Part shown: positions 1-11,621 of the stretch, piece by piece
Layout: each line of letters opens with the position of its first letter
How positions within the stretch are numbered: position 1 is the stretch's first letter
Origin: Morchella semilibera
Lineage: Eukaryota; Ascomycota; Pezizomycetes; Pezizales; Morchellaceae
NCBI GenBank assembly: GCA_009192285.1
Contig: WBVU01000009.1
Span: forward strand, 1,240,001 to 1,304,000
Length of the DNA: 64,000 bases
Direction: 5' to 3'
The notes under the pieces: generated by a model
What the model saw: only the letters and a program-made list of their open reading frames with translations
What the model was told of the DNA's origin: nothing
The model's database searches: none
Translations under genes and position numbers: made by a program

Positions 1-2066
1 TTGCTCCCTCTTTTCCTCTTTTTCTCACTCGATCGTTCCGTCCCACTTGCCATTCTGACCTTCGTGGTCGAGTAGCATTCCTTCGTCCAGTGACCTTCTC
101 TTCCGCACCGGAGACATTTATTTTCCTTCACCCATTGGTCTTTCTCCGCTTGGGTGGCTCCCAGGCTACCGGTAGCTGGGCGAGACTTATGTGGAGAATC
201 TTCTCGTTCCTTTCTACGAGGACGGGAGTCGTCGCGCTCCTTTCTACGGGGGCGGGGTCGCTGGCGTTTGGGTTCTTGGTGCTTAGGTTCTCGAGTTTCC
301 TGGGGTTTTGCTGGTTCCCTTCCTCGCAGAATCTTTTGGCGGGCTCTGACTTCAGCATCCTTCCTTCCCACTCTTCGAACCCATGCTAACCAATCTGGGA
401 ACTCAGATGGTTCCTCAATCGCGGCGGATAGTCTTTGTTCCAACGTGGAGTTTATTCCTGTTAGAATCATGGACTTCATGACGATTGGGCCTACTCGAGC
501 GTCCCATTCGAGGTTCTGCATCTCGTTGATGTAATCGTCGATAGGACCAGTTTGACGGAGATTATCCATCTTCTGTTTGGCCTGTTCTTGACTGGTGCGA
601 TTACCATACTGGATGCGAAGTTCCTGCTTAAAACGTTCCCAAGTACCGAGTTTAGGTTCTACACTAAACCTTTCCTTAAAGTTGCGCCAGAAACTTGCTG
701 CACTCCCGGTGAATTCCAGGGATGCCCAAAGGATTCGAGTCTTATCATCCCAGGTGACTCGGGGTTGAAGGTCCATTAGGATTTCCATACGATCGATCCA
801 ATGGCGGACATCTTCGTCGGGTTTGCCAGAGAAGGGGATCTTGGCCTGCTTAGGGGTTTCTCCCTTGCGACGGCTAGGGGGTACCGGTGACTGCGTTTCT
901 GCTCGTCGGTGGTGCCTGCCCCGTTTCCTCCTTGGTCTCCTATCATCATCGGAGGAACTGGATGAGTCCGATGAGCTTGGACTATCATCCCTCCTGTGTC
1001 TCCTTCTTCCTCTTCCGCCACCATTTCCTCCACCATTTCCTGCCGCTCCCTTCTCCAGTACAGGCTCCTCCTCCCTCCTACGTTTACCGTGGGATCTTCT
1101 GGGGGGTGGAGACGGGGATTTACTCCTCCTCCTGTTGGCTGGGGGTGAGGGTGGCGGTGCCCTTCCTTCTCCTGGGGAATCTTCCTCAGACTCAACCCGG
1201 GGTTGCTTTCCCTTAAATGCTTTCAGAGCTATCTTCAGCATTTTCCTCAACTCTGGCTGGATGGTTTCGGCAGTAGGGGCAGGTGCCTTTGGTTGTGGGG
1301 CTGCCTGGGCCGCAGTAATAGTGGCTGCTAGTTCTACGGGCAGCACCAGGTTTCTCTCCTGTTGTTGTGCCTGTATATAGGTCGCCAGTTCCTGGGTCCG
1401 TTGCCGCTGTCGTTCATTTTCCAGGGCCATCTGTCCGAACCTCAGCTCAGTCTCTGCCTGTTGATTTTGCGCATAGGCTTGGAACTGACTGGCCAAAGTA
1501 CCGAGGACGGCGGTCATCTGCCCTTGCTGACCTTCTACTTCCCGGAATTTCCCTTGTAATTCTCCCACCAATTGTTGCCCGCCTTGGACTACCTGGCCGT
1601 GTTGGAGCTCCCTTGCCCTGGCCTCTGCCTGAAGGGCCGCACCTGTCTGAGCTGCGAGACCTCTCATGCCCTGGACGAGTACCTCGGTCCTGAGGGGTCG
1701 TGGGGTCTCCTGCTCGTAGTACTGCTCGTGGATCGAAGAGGTGCTCGCGTAGCTGGCGTCGCTCATATCCCCATCCGAACCGGAGCGCCTCACTGTAATA
1801 GTGGCCTGCCTGGTTGGAGTGTCGAAGGGGTTGAGTTCCATGCTGGCGGAGCTGCGAGTGATCCTCTTCGGGTCTCGTTTGCGGACCTTCTTCGGGGCTT
1901 TGGCTTTGAGGGGGGCCGGGTTCCACAGCTCTGTGGCGGGGGTATCCCTGGCTCTGCTGGCTATTGTGGGCTGGGCCTGGGCCATGGCGGTGTCTTTGTC
2001 TCGGACCACAATTGCTTCCGTCATGTCGTGGTCTTCCCGCGAGGTTAACGCTAGTGGGAGGGACAT
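1..2066 (-). mobile_element. Ty3/gypsy LTR retrotransposon, gag region (runs off left edge)
   Basis: This is the gag part of a Ty3/gypsy LTR element read on the minus strand. The protein opens at an ATG at 2066 (another lies at 2024) and the frame stays open to the left edge, so gag looks whole as far as it can be seen. In order, the N-terminal part is rich in Gln, Ala and Glu and probably coiled-coil. A basic and acidic low-complexity stretch follows, then a retrotrans_gag-type capsid domain (around 840-400, with the motifs FSGKPDEDVRHWIDRM and FWRNFKERF), an Arg-rich tract, and a CCHC zinc knuckle near 110-60 (CLRCGREGHWTKEC). Gag packages the element RNA into virus-like particles. Protease, reverse transcriptase and integrase would lie beyond the left edge. 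The intact frame suggests a fairly young copy, but this is an inference from part of an element. Confidence 0.9.
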
Positions 2067-2416
2067 CTTTAAAGAATTCGATGGGGAGGTCAGGGGTGTG
2101 GATGCACCAAGGTAAAGGGGTGAACCAAGGTACCGAGTGTGCTAAGCCGTGGGAGTTTTGGCGAAGCGTTATGAGGATGAAGGGGGTGGAGTTGGGTTCA
2201 AGGATACTTTCCTTGAAGGTGGCGATAGTGCGTGCTTCTGCGAAGAAGCCTTGGTGTTGGAGGTAGCCGCAGTAGAGATGTTCTGCGCTGCTTCGAGGAA
2301 CGAGAAAGGAGGTTTCACAGGGGAAGCGAAGCATGTACTAATCCTCTTGATTACTACTTCTTATACTGAGTGCCCGTGTACTATCCGTACCTAGCAATCA
2401 CACACAGTACTTGAAG

Positions 2417-2872
2417 TGTTGTCTTGAGAAATGTAGTAGGCTCGCTTAGGAGGTGTGCGACCGGATAAGGTACAATATAGTGTAAAGGGATATCTCAGAA
2501 GTCACTAAGATATGGCTAATGCTAAGCGATAGTTCTGTAGCTTTTAAACTTGTAATATTGTAGACCGGATTCCGTTCGCTTGAGAGGATGATGCTTCCCC
2601 TAAGACGACGGGAATCCTACTAACTATTTATACATGAAGAACCCCCCTTAAACCCGCTAACTCCTCCAATAGCAAATCTCCCGCAATGCCTCCGCTACTG
2701 CTCCGACTTCCTACGAGGTGGGGTTACAAGGGTCCACTCATGAGGTGTGGTAGTGGTTGCCGAGTTATAACCGAACCCCGCTTCTGGGCGTACGTCACTC
2801 TTTCGTCGCGCCGTCCTGCCAGGACAATACCATTGTACTACCAGCAGCGCACTTCCAAGCAATCCTGTAACA
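2417..2872 (-). repeat. 5' long terminal repeat of the Ty3/gypsy element
   Basis: The stretch begins TGTTGTC and ends TGTAACA, giving the TGTT...AACA inverted ends expected of an LTR. Read on the minus strand it holds a TATA-like box (TATAAATAG, 2632-2624), placed to drive transcription toward gag. The outer end at 2872 is well supported, because the Tc1 transposase reading frame stops matching exactly there. The inner end at 2417 is chosen only on the inverted ends. I found no clear tRNA-type primer site starting TGG next to it. The partner LTR lies outside the window. Confidence 0.6.
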
Positions 2873-3547
2873 ATATCATTGTACTCTTTCTTCCTGATTC
2901 CCAAGTTTCATCGAGGCAGTCAGGATGATATTCCTCCTCTGGTCTACGGGTAACCTAAAGACGGTGACCAAATCCAGCTGTGTTGAAAATAAATTCATCT
3001 GTCCAGACAGTTCTAAACCAGTTATCGTAGGTCCAGTGTAATCTCTCCTGACACCATCTAACCCGTTTGATTAAGTTATCTGGCTTTATTCCCCATCTAT
3101 ATATATGTAAGTATAGGAAACCTAAAGACAAGCAGTGATTATACTTCTTGCGAGGTAATCTCTTATAGTAACCCATAGATGCCATAACATCACGAAAAGT
3201 TTTAACTGAACAAGCATATCTCATCTCCTCGATGATTGCTTGCCAAGTTAATCTTCTTGTTCTTTTATCTCTGGTTACAAACTCTCGTAGTCTCTCCTTC
3301 TCTACCAGATTAAAAATAGGTGGTCTTCCTCTCCTGTTTCTGTTGGTAGGTGTTCCATTTGCTCTGGCATATCTATAGATTCCCTGGCAAGTACGAAAAT
3401 CTATCTCAGTCAGGCGACCTATCTCTCTCCAGCTCTTGCCAGCATCTCTTAAAGCTATAACCCTAACTCTTTCATCTCTTGTTGTTTCCTTATTCCTAAT
3501 ATTTGCAGGTTCATGATGATCAGACCGTGTTCCTTTTTGTCTCATAG
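2873..3547 (-). mobile_element. Tc1/mariner transposase, N-terminal half, interrupted
   Basis: The product is a DNA transposase of the Tc1/mariner superfamily, which cuts and pastes its element at TA sites. Starting from the ATG at 3547, a helix-turn-helix region (ERVRVIALRDAGKSWREIGR) is followed by an RGRPP linker, a second DNA-binding helix set (VKTFRDVMASMGYYKRLP) and the first catalytic Asp in the motif VWTDEF. The frame carries an in-frame TAG at 2957-2955. Beyond it the family sequence goes on (VTRRPEEEYHPDC, then ESGRKSTMI) until the LTR of the gypsy element begins at 2872. The remaining catalytic residues are not in the window. The gene is therefore dead twice over, by a stop codon and by an insertion. 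The segment around 3120-3070 reads unlike the family and may hold a small insertion or intron. Confidence 0.88.
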
Positions 3548-3549
3548 TG

Positions 3550-3720
3550 TCGAATAGGGTCGAACAGGGCTCGTGGAACAGGGTTCGTGGAACAGGGTTC
3601 GTGGAACAGGGTTCGTGGAACGGGTTCGTGGAACGGGGTTCGGAACGGGGGTGAACGGGGTTCACGGATTGAACGGGGGCGAGCGGGCTTCACAGGTTGA
3701 GCTTCACGGGTTGAACTTCA
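3550..3720. repeat. Minisatellite, 14-base unit GGTTCGTGGAACAG
   Basis: About three near-perfect copies of a 14-base unit lie at 3580-3622. On both sides are degenerate variants built from the same words (GAACGGGG, TTCACGG). The array directly abuts the start of the Tc1 transposase gene and is open in its frame, which extends the apparent reading frame upstream with a low-complexity peptide that is unlikely to be real. Confidence 0.8.
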
Positions 3721-5631
3721 TGGTATCGGACTCCTCCTCCCTCCTCCCTCCTCCTCCCCCTCCCAGTACGTGGCAGTGGCGGTGTCCTGTCTTGGCCCTA
3801 TATCATCCAATCACGATTTGCATAACTCTCGACCAACCACCAGAGCGTCTCCAGACTTACCCTTACACCCCGGTACACCTTGGAGGCCTAGGGTCAACTG
3901 GTAACGTTTCACAGGATCAATTTCTTAATTTGACCGGTACTCGCGGCTCCGCAAGTTAGATCACGCAGTGTAGGTGATGCAGGTGCTATTCATGGAGCTG
4001 CACTGCCAGAAATTTAGTTTTTTTTGTAAGTCCTAAGATACTGTGTCTCGAAGAATTAAATTAATGTTTTGGAAAGTATCAATAAATTGGTATTAGATCG
4101 ATCCGATCCCAGGCCAAGTCCAATGAATTAGATCCTTTTGTTGTTAATGGCACTAGATCAGTACCGCATCAGTACACACTTGTGACAGATGCGCGGCGCT
4201 CATCCATGCGGCAATGACAGTGGCATCACGATGGGCCACGGTACGCGGTGAGACAGTCAATTCAGAGGGGCTTGTAAATATCAATCACAGAGTACGTACC
4301 AATATCTGCAAAATTAAACCGTACCATTTCCTGCGCTTCTCTACAGCCAACTGACACGGACAGTTAAAGTGACGTGGGGGTTCACCGGTGTCAGGTCACA
4401 GATCCTCAAGTAGGTTTTAAATTTTCTGCAGGGCAGAGAACGAAGATACTGAGTGATGCCGGTTGATGAGCTGCAGATGCAGAACAGACCTAAGAGAAAG
4501 TGATATGTTTTCAATCAATCAATCCCTTATAAGCCTAGTCACCGTTAATTATTATAATATAGGGCAAACAATTGTCTGGATTGTCCATCTTCGATGGCAC
4601 ACGTACAGGAAGGCAGATACTTGTGGAGTACATAAGTACATGCTAGAGCAGAGACGTATGGTAGATTACATTGTTACCTACAATGTATGTGGGCATTTCG
4701 AATAGTCGTCCAATACACGTTGGAAACTTCGAGACATTTCCCCCACTTGGCTTAGCCCAGCCTCGAAATGCCCCGCCCAATTGAACATCACCATCTCATC
4801 AGTGACCACTTTGTAAGTACAGTAACGTCCTGTCCCCGTAGGCCCGGTTTGATCTACGTAGATATAATAGGTCGTAGTACGCTGTAGGTACATCCATACT
4901 CGGGAGACGATGGGTCCCAGGTAATCATCTGCCTCCGAGAAGCACATATACCCCACATCGCAGCTCATTTCGCCCGCTGCACAAAGCCATACTAGCACTG
5001 ACCGCAAGACATCCCAAAGGACATCCCGTTTTGTGCGTTAATTCTCGTCGAGAACCACTACCTGTCACACTGCTATTTCATTCTTTAGCAGCGGCAGCGG
5101 CGGTCTGTTTTTCTGGGGTATCGCAGGCGCGCGAGCTGGCAGCTGTCTTTTTTACGACGTGATTTGTTGTAATTTTAAGTCGAGGTTTGACGGGAAGAGG
5201 CATTAAAGAGCATCCAAAAAGACCTTACATACTGCGGCGTTGTCGAGTGGAGAGCGGGAAAACAAGTGAACCAACGGGCTGTGGCCGTGGACGAACTAAC
5301 ACACCTATCCTCTTAGACATTTCTCTTTGCTGTTACGCTGTTCAACACCACTATTTGCTTTGTTTATTTGTCTCTGCATTGGCTGGCCTAAGAGTCCTAA
5401 TTATCGCCGGCACCATCGCCCGTCACTATCAGCAAAGGAATCGACAGGGACTTCTCGAGGCATCCTTATTGTAGTCGACCGTGTCGTTAGTGTTGGGTTG
5501 CAGGTATCGCGGCTTTATCCAGCAGGTAAGTTGCTTCCGTCATCTTCTACACACACACCAGCCTTATCAGCCAGGTTGGCTGTTGATCCGTAAAGCTTGA
5601 GAACCTACATGTACCTATTGGACCTTGAATC
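3721..5631. other. Spacer without a supported gene
   Basis: I see no convincing coding sequence here. Short open frames on both strands (for example 4678-5007) lack domain-like features. The right end of the Tc1 element should lie somewhere in 3.7-4.1 kb, but I could not identify a TA-flanked terminal repeat. One TACATGTA palindrome lies at 5606. Confidence 0.5.
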
Positions 5632-5842
5632 TATCCCTTAAACCGTCAGGCTGAATCGAAATGAGAGGTACTCAAACCCTTTATGGTAATCGTGACGAAA
5701 CCAACGCCAGAGGGTAGGATCTGTAGTTGTTAGCATGCGTGATAGGTTGTAGCAGCTTCCAATTCTGCGCGATATTTATATCACGGTTACCATAAAGGGT
5801 TTGAGTACCTCGTTGCAATTTGGCCTGACGGTTTAAGGGATA
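5632..5842. mobile_element. MITE with about 60-bp terminal inverted repeats
   Basis: The left end begins TATCCCTTAAACCGTCAGGC and the right end is its inverse, GCCTGACGGTTTAAGGGATA. The similarity continues inward: GAGGTACTCAAACCCTTTATGGTAA on the left is matched by its complement on the right at about 5785-5810. The whole element is 211 bp and has no coding capacity, as expected of a miniature inverted-repeat transposable element. If the outermost TA at each end is the target duplication, it would belong with the Tc1/mariner group. A second element with the same terminal ten bases lies at 45131-45267. Confidence 0.85.
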
Positions 5843-5967
5843 CATTCAAGTATTTACCCTCATGCCCTTTTTTCCCGATTTCCGATCGTCCCCTCTTATT
5901 TTCTGCGCCCCAGCGCTTCTGGGTCGCTTTTTGAAGTTAATCGTCACTGCTCTATTTTCCGTCAACT

Positions 5968-6005
5968 CCACCACCACCACCACCACCACCACCACCACCA
6001 CCACC
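5968..6005. repeat. (CCA)n microsatellite
   Basis: About twelve uninterrupted CCA units lie roughly 120 bases upstream of the start codon of the next gene. They are probably in its promoter or leader. Confidence 0.95.
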
Positions 6006-6121
6006 GCCCTACCATATCTACTATGCCTGCACAACCTGGGCTAACTGCATTCCTATATTAACAGTAATACCCAGTCAAAGAACACCGAGAAGGAGAATAA
6101 GACTTCTCTCTCTATTTTGAC

Positions 6122-9100
6122 ATGAAACCTTCCGCGTCGTCAACCTCTTCGACAAGGTATCGCGTCCATGCTTCTGGCGCTCCTCCGGACATCACCGACC
6201 TGCCCCGCTCATACTCTACTCGGAGCAGGGGATCTGGTACAAGACATATAGGGGTATGCTTGCTGGCTTTCCTTCTCAGATTTGCTTCCTCTCGGAGGGG
6301 CTGTTGCTGCACTATTTTTGGTTCTTGTTATCATTTCCACAAAGTCGTCCGCCAGCCGGCGTGGTTTGGACAAGTTCTAAACAGGCCCAACCATATTTTT
6401 TAGGACCCCCGAGATCAAGAATATGAGTACTCTTCCGTTGGTACTCCACCCGTCACGGACTATGGGTTTTACGATCCACGGATATATGGTCACTCCGTAG
6501 AACATCAAGCAATCGAGCATCATTCTTATCCGAACGGCCATTACCAGGGTGCTCCCCCACTTGCCCAAGGAATCTCACCCCACCAATACACCCCTCATTC
6601 CTCGTACCCAAATTCTCATAATGCACATCCTCAAGCCTATCCCCCCCATCACCAAATCACATACCCCAGTTACGAATCGCATGTACCTCATCCTCAAACA
6701 CTCCAGCAGTATCCATCATATACAAGCCCCCAGTCCTTAACACCTTATTCCAGTGGATATTCGCACCACCCCCATTCACACCACCCATCAACTTCCCGCT
6801 CAAGTGACCTGTCCCAATATTCGTTGTCTCGACAAAAGAGCCAAGGATTTAGAATTGAGAAAGAGGGGGGAATCTTATTGTCCTCCCTTCCAAGGGAGCA
6901 CCCACCCCCTCTCATTCGTCCCACTCATCAACATCCCTCTCTTCCCCTGTTTTCTCACCGTTGGCTCTTCCTGCTCCTCCCGGACCTTTAAAACCACCTT
7001 TAAAGAGATGGCCGCCTACAACTTATCAAACCGGGCTTACCCCAAATGAAGCTAAGGTTTTTATCAGTGAAGGAGCGCCCACGTTTAAAGGCGAGCTCCG
7101 AGAGATCACAAATGGTCCTAGAGGACAGTTCCATCTATTCGCATTCGCTGGGGATCAATGGGATGAAGAATCAGACACTGCTGGTTTTCAGAGTGACTCG
7201 TTCTGTGATATGAGTTCAAGCCCAGAGGGAAAACAGACCGATGCGTTAGAACGCCCAGCAATGGCGCATGCGTTTGGAATTTATCCAGGGACAGTGACAT
7301 TATCATATTATGTTGCTAGTTTTGGGAGTGATTTTAGAGGTTCGGAGGTGGCAGCAAGGGGGAAGGTTCGAAAACTAACCATGCTATATGTCCTCGATAG
7401 ATTACGAAGGCTCCAGGAGAATGGGATTGAAGAGGACCCCTATGAGCTTCATCGGCATCTTTACGAGAGCTTACTACATGATACACACAGATATGAGCAT
7501 CCACATACTCAATTCTCACTCGACACCCAGATCTCAGACCTTGTTGCTGCTTTGTGTCGGCCGAGTTGGGTGGACTTTTCTTTGATTGAAAACCAGACAA
7601 TTGCTCGATTCCTCTCAGATCCGACGCCTGGTGTGGCGAATAGCTTCTTCCATCAGCTCCTTCTATCAGTAGAACTGTACCTAAGAATTAATGCGAGGGA
7701 TAAAACTAGCATGGCATTGAAGCCGTTAGCGGACATACCTGAGAAGATTAGATGGGACCTGATATTGGCGCAACGATGGCTTGAGAATGTTGAGGTAGAA
7801 CCTCCTAAGACTGTTAAAGGTCCCAACGGCAAACGCCAGAAGTCGAACATTTCGTTCAAATTCCCGAATAAGAAAAACCAGATTGAGGCATTACGCAACT
7901 TTGCTTGGACACTAAAGTGAGTGGGACAAATTTGTTTATCGTAAGACTAATTGCATCACCTCTCTTTCACGATCATGGAATGCCCCCCAGTTTTTAAAAA
8001 TGTTTGGGTTCTTGCCTTCCTCAGTTCATCTCCTCTACCCTGTCCCTTGTAATCTTATATATTACCTATTTTAGAGAAAGATGCTAAATATTAATTGATA
8101 GATGGCCAAATATGCACGAAGTTGAATATACGCTCTCTGAGGAAGAAAATCCCGAAGAGCTTCTCGAAGATAAAAGCAACAACTGCATGTCATGGTTTAC
8201 AGGGCTACTCCTACCTGGAAAATCAATGCCGTGGATTTTGATGAGCGCACTTACAGACTGCGATCCAGACGTGCCGGAAGATTTCCATAACCTCTCACCA
8301 GCAACACCAAATATTGGTATGCAGTACCGAGGGCATACATACTGGTCATGGGATTCTATAGTTGGAAAAGTCCTTGGAGCCGCCTTTGGGGTATCGCAAA
8401 TAGCTGGTTGGGTTGGTCCATGTGCGGCATCCGCTGATCTTGATCGCTCTGAAATGGCCCTTATCAACCAGGCATCTCCACGGGGTAATCGCATCACACC
8501 ACATGATGTTCGCAATATGGCGCAAAATAGCGATCCTCTTGGAGGGCATCATTCGACATACCTTGTGGATGATTTTTCCCTTCTTGAAGCACGCGAGGAT
8601 GATGCCGTGGATTCGATCAGAATAGAACGACTTAACTTTTCGCCCTCGGCATGCAATCCAGATGGAATACATTCCATAGGTCTTGGTGAGAATGGCGAGA
8701 ATGGAAAGAAGCCTATCGTCATATTCGATGCATCAATAACCTTTGCAATAACAGTTGATCATCGCGCCAGGTCATGGAAGGTATCATTACGATATGATAC
8801 TCCATTCATAGCCGCATATCCATGCCAAAGTGGCCCGCACGTCTTATTTTGCGAGTACCAGTACCGGATGGCTAAAGTAGATACCCTGGTAGATATACAA
8901 AACTGGGGTTCTTCCGGAGCCGATAATGAATCTTCACTTGATAGTGAAGAAGGCGAGAGCAATCTGGGGGTAGAAGAAGTACTCGTTGTGGAAGCATACG
9001 GGGTGACTGATAATGAAGTATTTGCAAGAGCTTGGTGCGCATTTTGGGGGCTACCCGCCATTACAGCGGATGTTAACAAGACATGTGTTTCTTGTGCTAT

Positions 9101-9203
9101 ACGAGAAGCCTACGCGGCATTAGTCAGTGTTGTTATCCTCACAAACAGAGGAAATATCGACGAACAGGTAGAGAAAGTTGATAGATTGATGGAGCATTTA
9201 TAA
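6122..9203 (+). CDS. Conserved fungal protein of unknown function
   Basis: I recall similar proteins from other Pezizomycotina but no named family. The proposed exons are 6122-6253, then 6404 to about 6840, about 6860 to 7916, and 8102-9203. The first join (GTATGC...TTTTTTAG) and the last (GTGAGT...TTGATAG) are both phase-consistent. The N-terminal 250 or so residues are rich in Pro, His, Ser, Tyr and Gln and look disordered. The body is a helical soluble domain (WVDFSLIENQTIARFLSD; IRWDLILAQRWLENVEV; NFAWTLKWPNMHEVEYTLSE). The C-terminal half contains MSWFTGLLLPGKSMPWILM and ends in a well-formed block, EVFARAWCAFWGLPAI followed by DVNKTCVSCAIREAYAAL. No signal peptide or catalytic motif is evident. 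Between about 6840 and 6930 the protein-like signal changes frame. No good GT-AG intron fits, so this is either a weak intron or a one-base error near the run GGGGGG at 6865-6870. Confidence 0.75.
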
Positions 9204-10369
9204 GCCCTGAGGGTTGCTGTCATTTTTATACCATTTCTGATTTCATGTATTCACCACTTCCTTTTTCTGCAATTTTCTTCTTTGGGTTTTGTGCACATTT
9301 AGCATTATGGGCGACAAAAAAGAGTATATGGCTGTGGAAGGGGGTATTTTTTTGAGTTCCTTTCATTTTATTTCTTATATCCCCTTTCAACTTCTTCTCC
9401 CAATTGCACGTATGTATGGGGGGGGGGGGTTCTTATGATTTGAAAGCTCATGGTCAGGCGTACAAGGCGGACTTTTTATTACTGGAGTGGTGTTTTTAAA
9501 GGTGTGCCCTACGCAGGAAATTATTGTATGGACTTTTATGTGACTTGGTCGTTTAGATGCATGATCCTTTAGGCCAGAGCTATCTAACAGTTTTTTCTTC
9601 TTCTGGTTTGTTGCTAACCATATCCCAAACAAGGGTTATCATCATGCCTTCCAACGTTACCCTTGTATTTAATAACACGCCTTGATTGGCCAAATGCAGT
9701 ACATACATGTACGAAGCTTCCTAGCGAAGTTAGACCCTCTGTAGCGTGAACTTACTTAATATTTGCGTCATTGCGCCTCTTGGTCCTTATTAATACCCCA
9801 TGGAAAAGCTACTAACAACGTTGTCAATCACCATACATTGTCTTAAAGTCCAATTACCCACATATGAGATAATGGGACACCTGACGCGGACGTTCATCAG
9901 TTGCTTCTAGCGCTACAAAGGCGGTCGTAGATCGTCACCAAGACGACCAGGATTTGATTCTCTATGGAAGCTGGTTCTGCCCTTTTGGTTTGTCCGGTTG
10001 TTTGTGTTATATCATAATCCACTCGCGCCCTTCCAGTACAGCTTTAGAGGAGAAAAAAGTCCCGTACAAATGTGTTGAAGTTAATCCGTATAATAAGCAA
10101 GACTCCTGAATTAAGATCAACCCCCGAGGCCTCGTTCCAACACTCGAGCGCAAGGGGAGGGCCCTCTATGAGTCTAGCGTCATCTGTGAGTTCATTGAAG
10201 ATACCTGCCAGGGTCAGATGTTGCTCCCAGATGGCGCATATGATCGAGTATATTCAAGGCTTTAGGGTGATTTGGTGTCCACCAGGATCGTCCCGGAATT
10301 TCATCGGTATATCCAACCCTTGCCAGTTACCGACATGCCAAGGCTAGGAGAGAAGAGACAGTAGTTTTT
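9204..10369. other. Spacer
   Basis: The first few hundred bases are the likely 3' untranslated region of the preceding gene. A run of 12 G lies at 9418-9429 and a TACATGTA palindrome at 9704. I see no gene. Confidence 0.5.
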
Positions 10370-10548
10370 GATACTCTACCCACCTTAAAGAAGGTGGGTT
10401 CTTCTTTAGAGGCTCAAGGCCGACGATGGTACTCGCGGTACCAAAAAGTCCTCGGGTCACGTAAACCCAATTACAGTTAATCTCGCTCCCATCTCTAATC
10501 TCTACTTATTTTAATCACATGACCCGAGGACTTTTCGCGGGTAGAGTC
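10370..10548. repeat. Nested inverted repeats, possible MITE or cruciform
   Basis: Three symmetric pairs are stacked in under 200 bases. The outer pair is ACTCTACCC (about 10371) with GGGTAGAGT (about 10539-10548). An internal pair is AAAAGTCCTCGGGTCAcGT (10443-10462) with ACaTGACCCGAGGACTTTT (10517-10535). A small perfect hairpin, CCCACCTT-AAAG-AAGGTGGG, lies at about 10379-10398. There is no coding capacity. The structure suits a small non-autonomous DNA element, but no target duplication is certain. Confidence 0.6.
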
Positions 10549-11590
10549 TTAGATGAGTATAGGGCCTATTTTTTGTCCTATAAACGATAGAGTAGAAGAT
10601 CAAGAGGTAGAACGCCTGGGTTAGTTATTAAGTAGCCTGAAGAGCTATAATGAGACGGGGAGTAAGAGGGGGCCTACGAGAAAGCTTTACAAACGATGGT
10701 GGGTGCACCAAACGGTAGGAGGTCTCGTCTTCGGGTAATTCTATATATACTGATTAATTTAAGTGTCGATAATACTGCCTAGCTAGAGCGAAGTTTCCAA
10801 GGCTATTTAGAGCAGGGAAAGGAATACCATAAATGTAGGTAGGTAATCTCTAAGCTTCCCCCATCTTCTCAACTATTAATTTTTTACTCATAGGTAACAC
10901 TTAGGGACACAGTGCGGCCCAATGTAGATTGATGGCTAGATACTAATTCACAAGCAACAAAACTTCCTTAAAAACAGGACCCGACACGCCCGCCGATCCA
11001 ACTATTTCTCCTCCTTTTCGAATGAAAAGGAAACTTAAGGATATTTCCTATGATAAACCTTTGATTTAGTGCGCACCTCGTGCTCAATGTCCTTTTTAGC
11101 CTCTGTGTAGGGCGGACTATAGCCTCTTTTGTTTACTTGTAGAAATGTAACTATGCCTACGTACTACTAAGTACAATCTGTTGGGGTGGGAAATATTACG
11201 GGAATTTGAATCCTTTTGTGTTTATCTTTGCTCCTATCTGATCGTCAATTTTCTTGATGGTATGATGATATGCGGAAAATACAATTAATGAATTAAACAA
11301 AGGGGAATGATATGCAGAGAATCATAAGTTCTCACTCGGGTATTTATTGTTTTCGGTAATGATTTTTGTGTCAACGATCAATTACCGTTTCTGTAAAGCG
11401 TCAAAGAAACACCCCAGACCACTTTTCCTTGGCAATGACAGAGCTAACAAGAACTCTAATATTATACAACAAAGACATCCCATCAACTAAGAACAAAGAG
11501 CATCCATCAGTTATCATAAAGGGATTTTCATGCTTAAGAGCACAAATGATCTTGTAAGTTCTTCTACCCTCTCCCCCAAAATAACTACCC
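10549..11590. other. Spacer, AT-rich
   Basis: I see no gene or clear repeat family. The right part, from about 11400, may contain the promoter of the gene that follows. Confidence 0.45.
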
Positions 11591-11621
11591 TTGCACCAAC
11601 GCGGAAGTCTGTTAAGAGGCA

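Noticed and set aside
1447-2334. Long alternative minus-strand frame across the gag region
   Set aside because: It is a shadow of gag in another frame. The true frame is fixed by the zinc knuckle and capsid-like domain.
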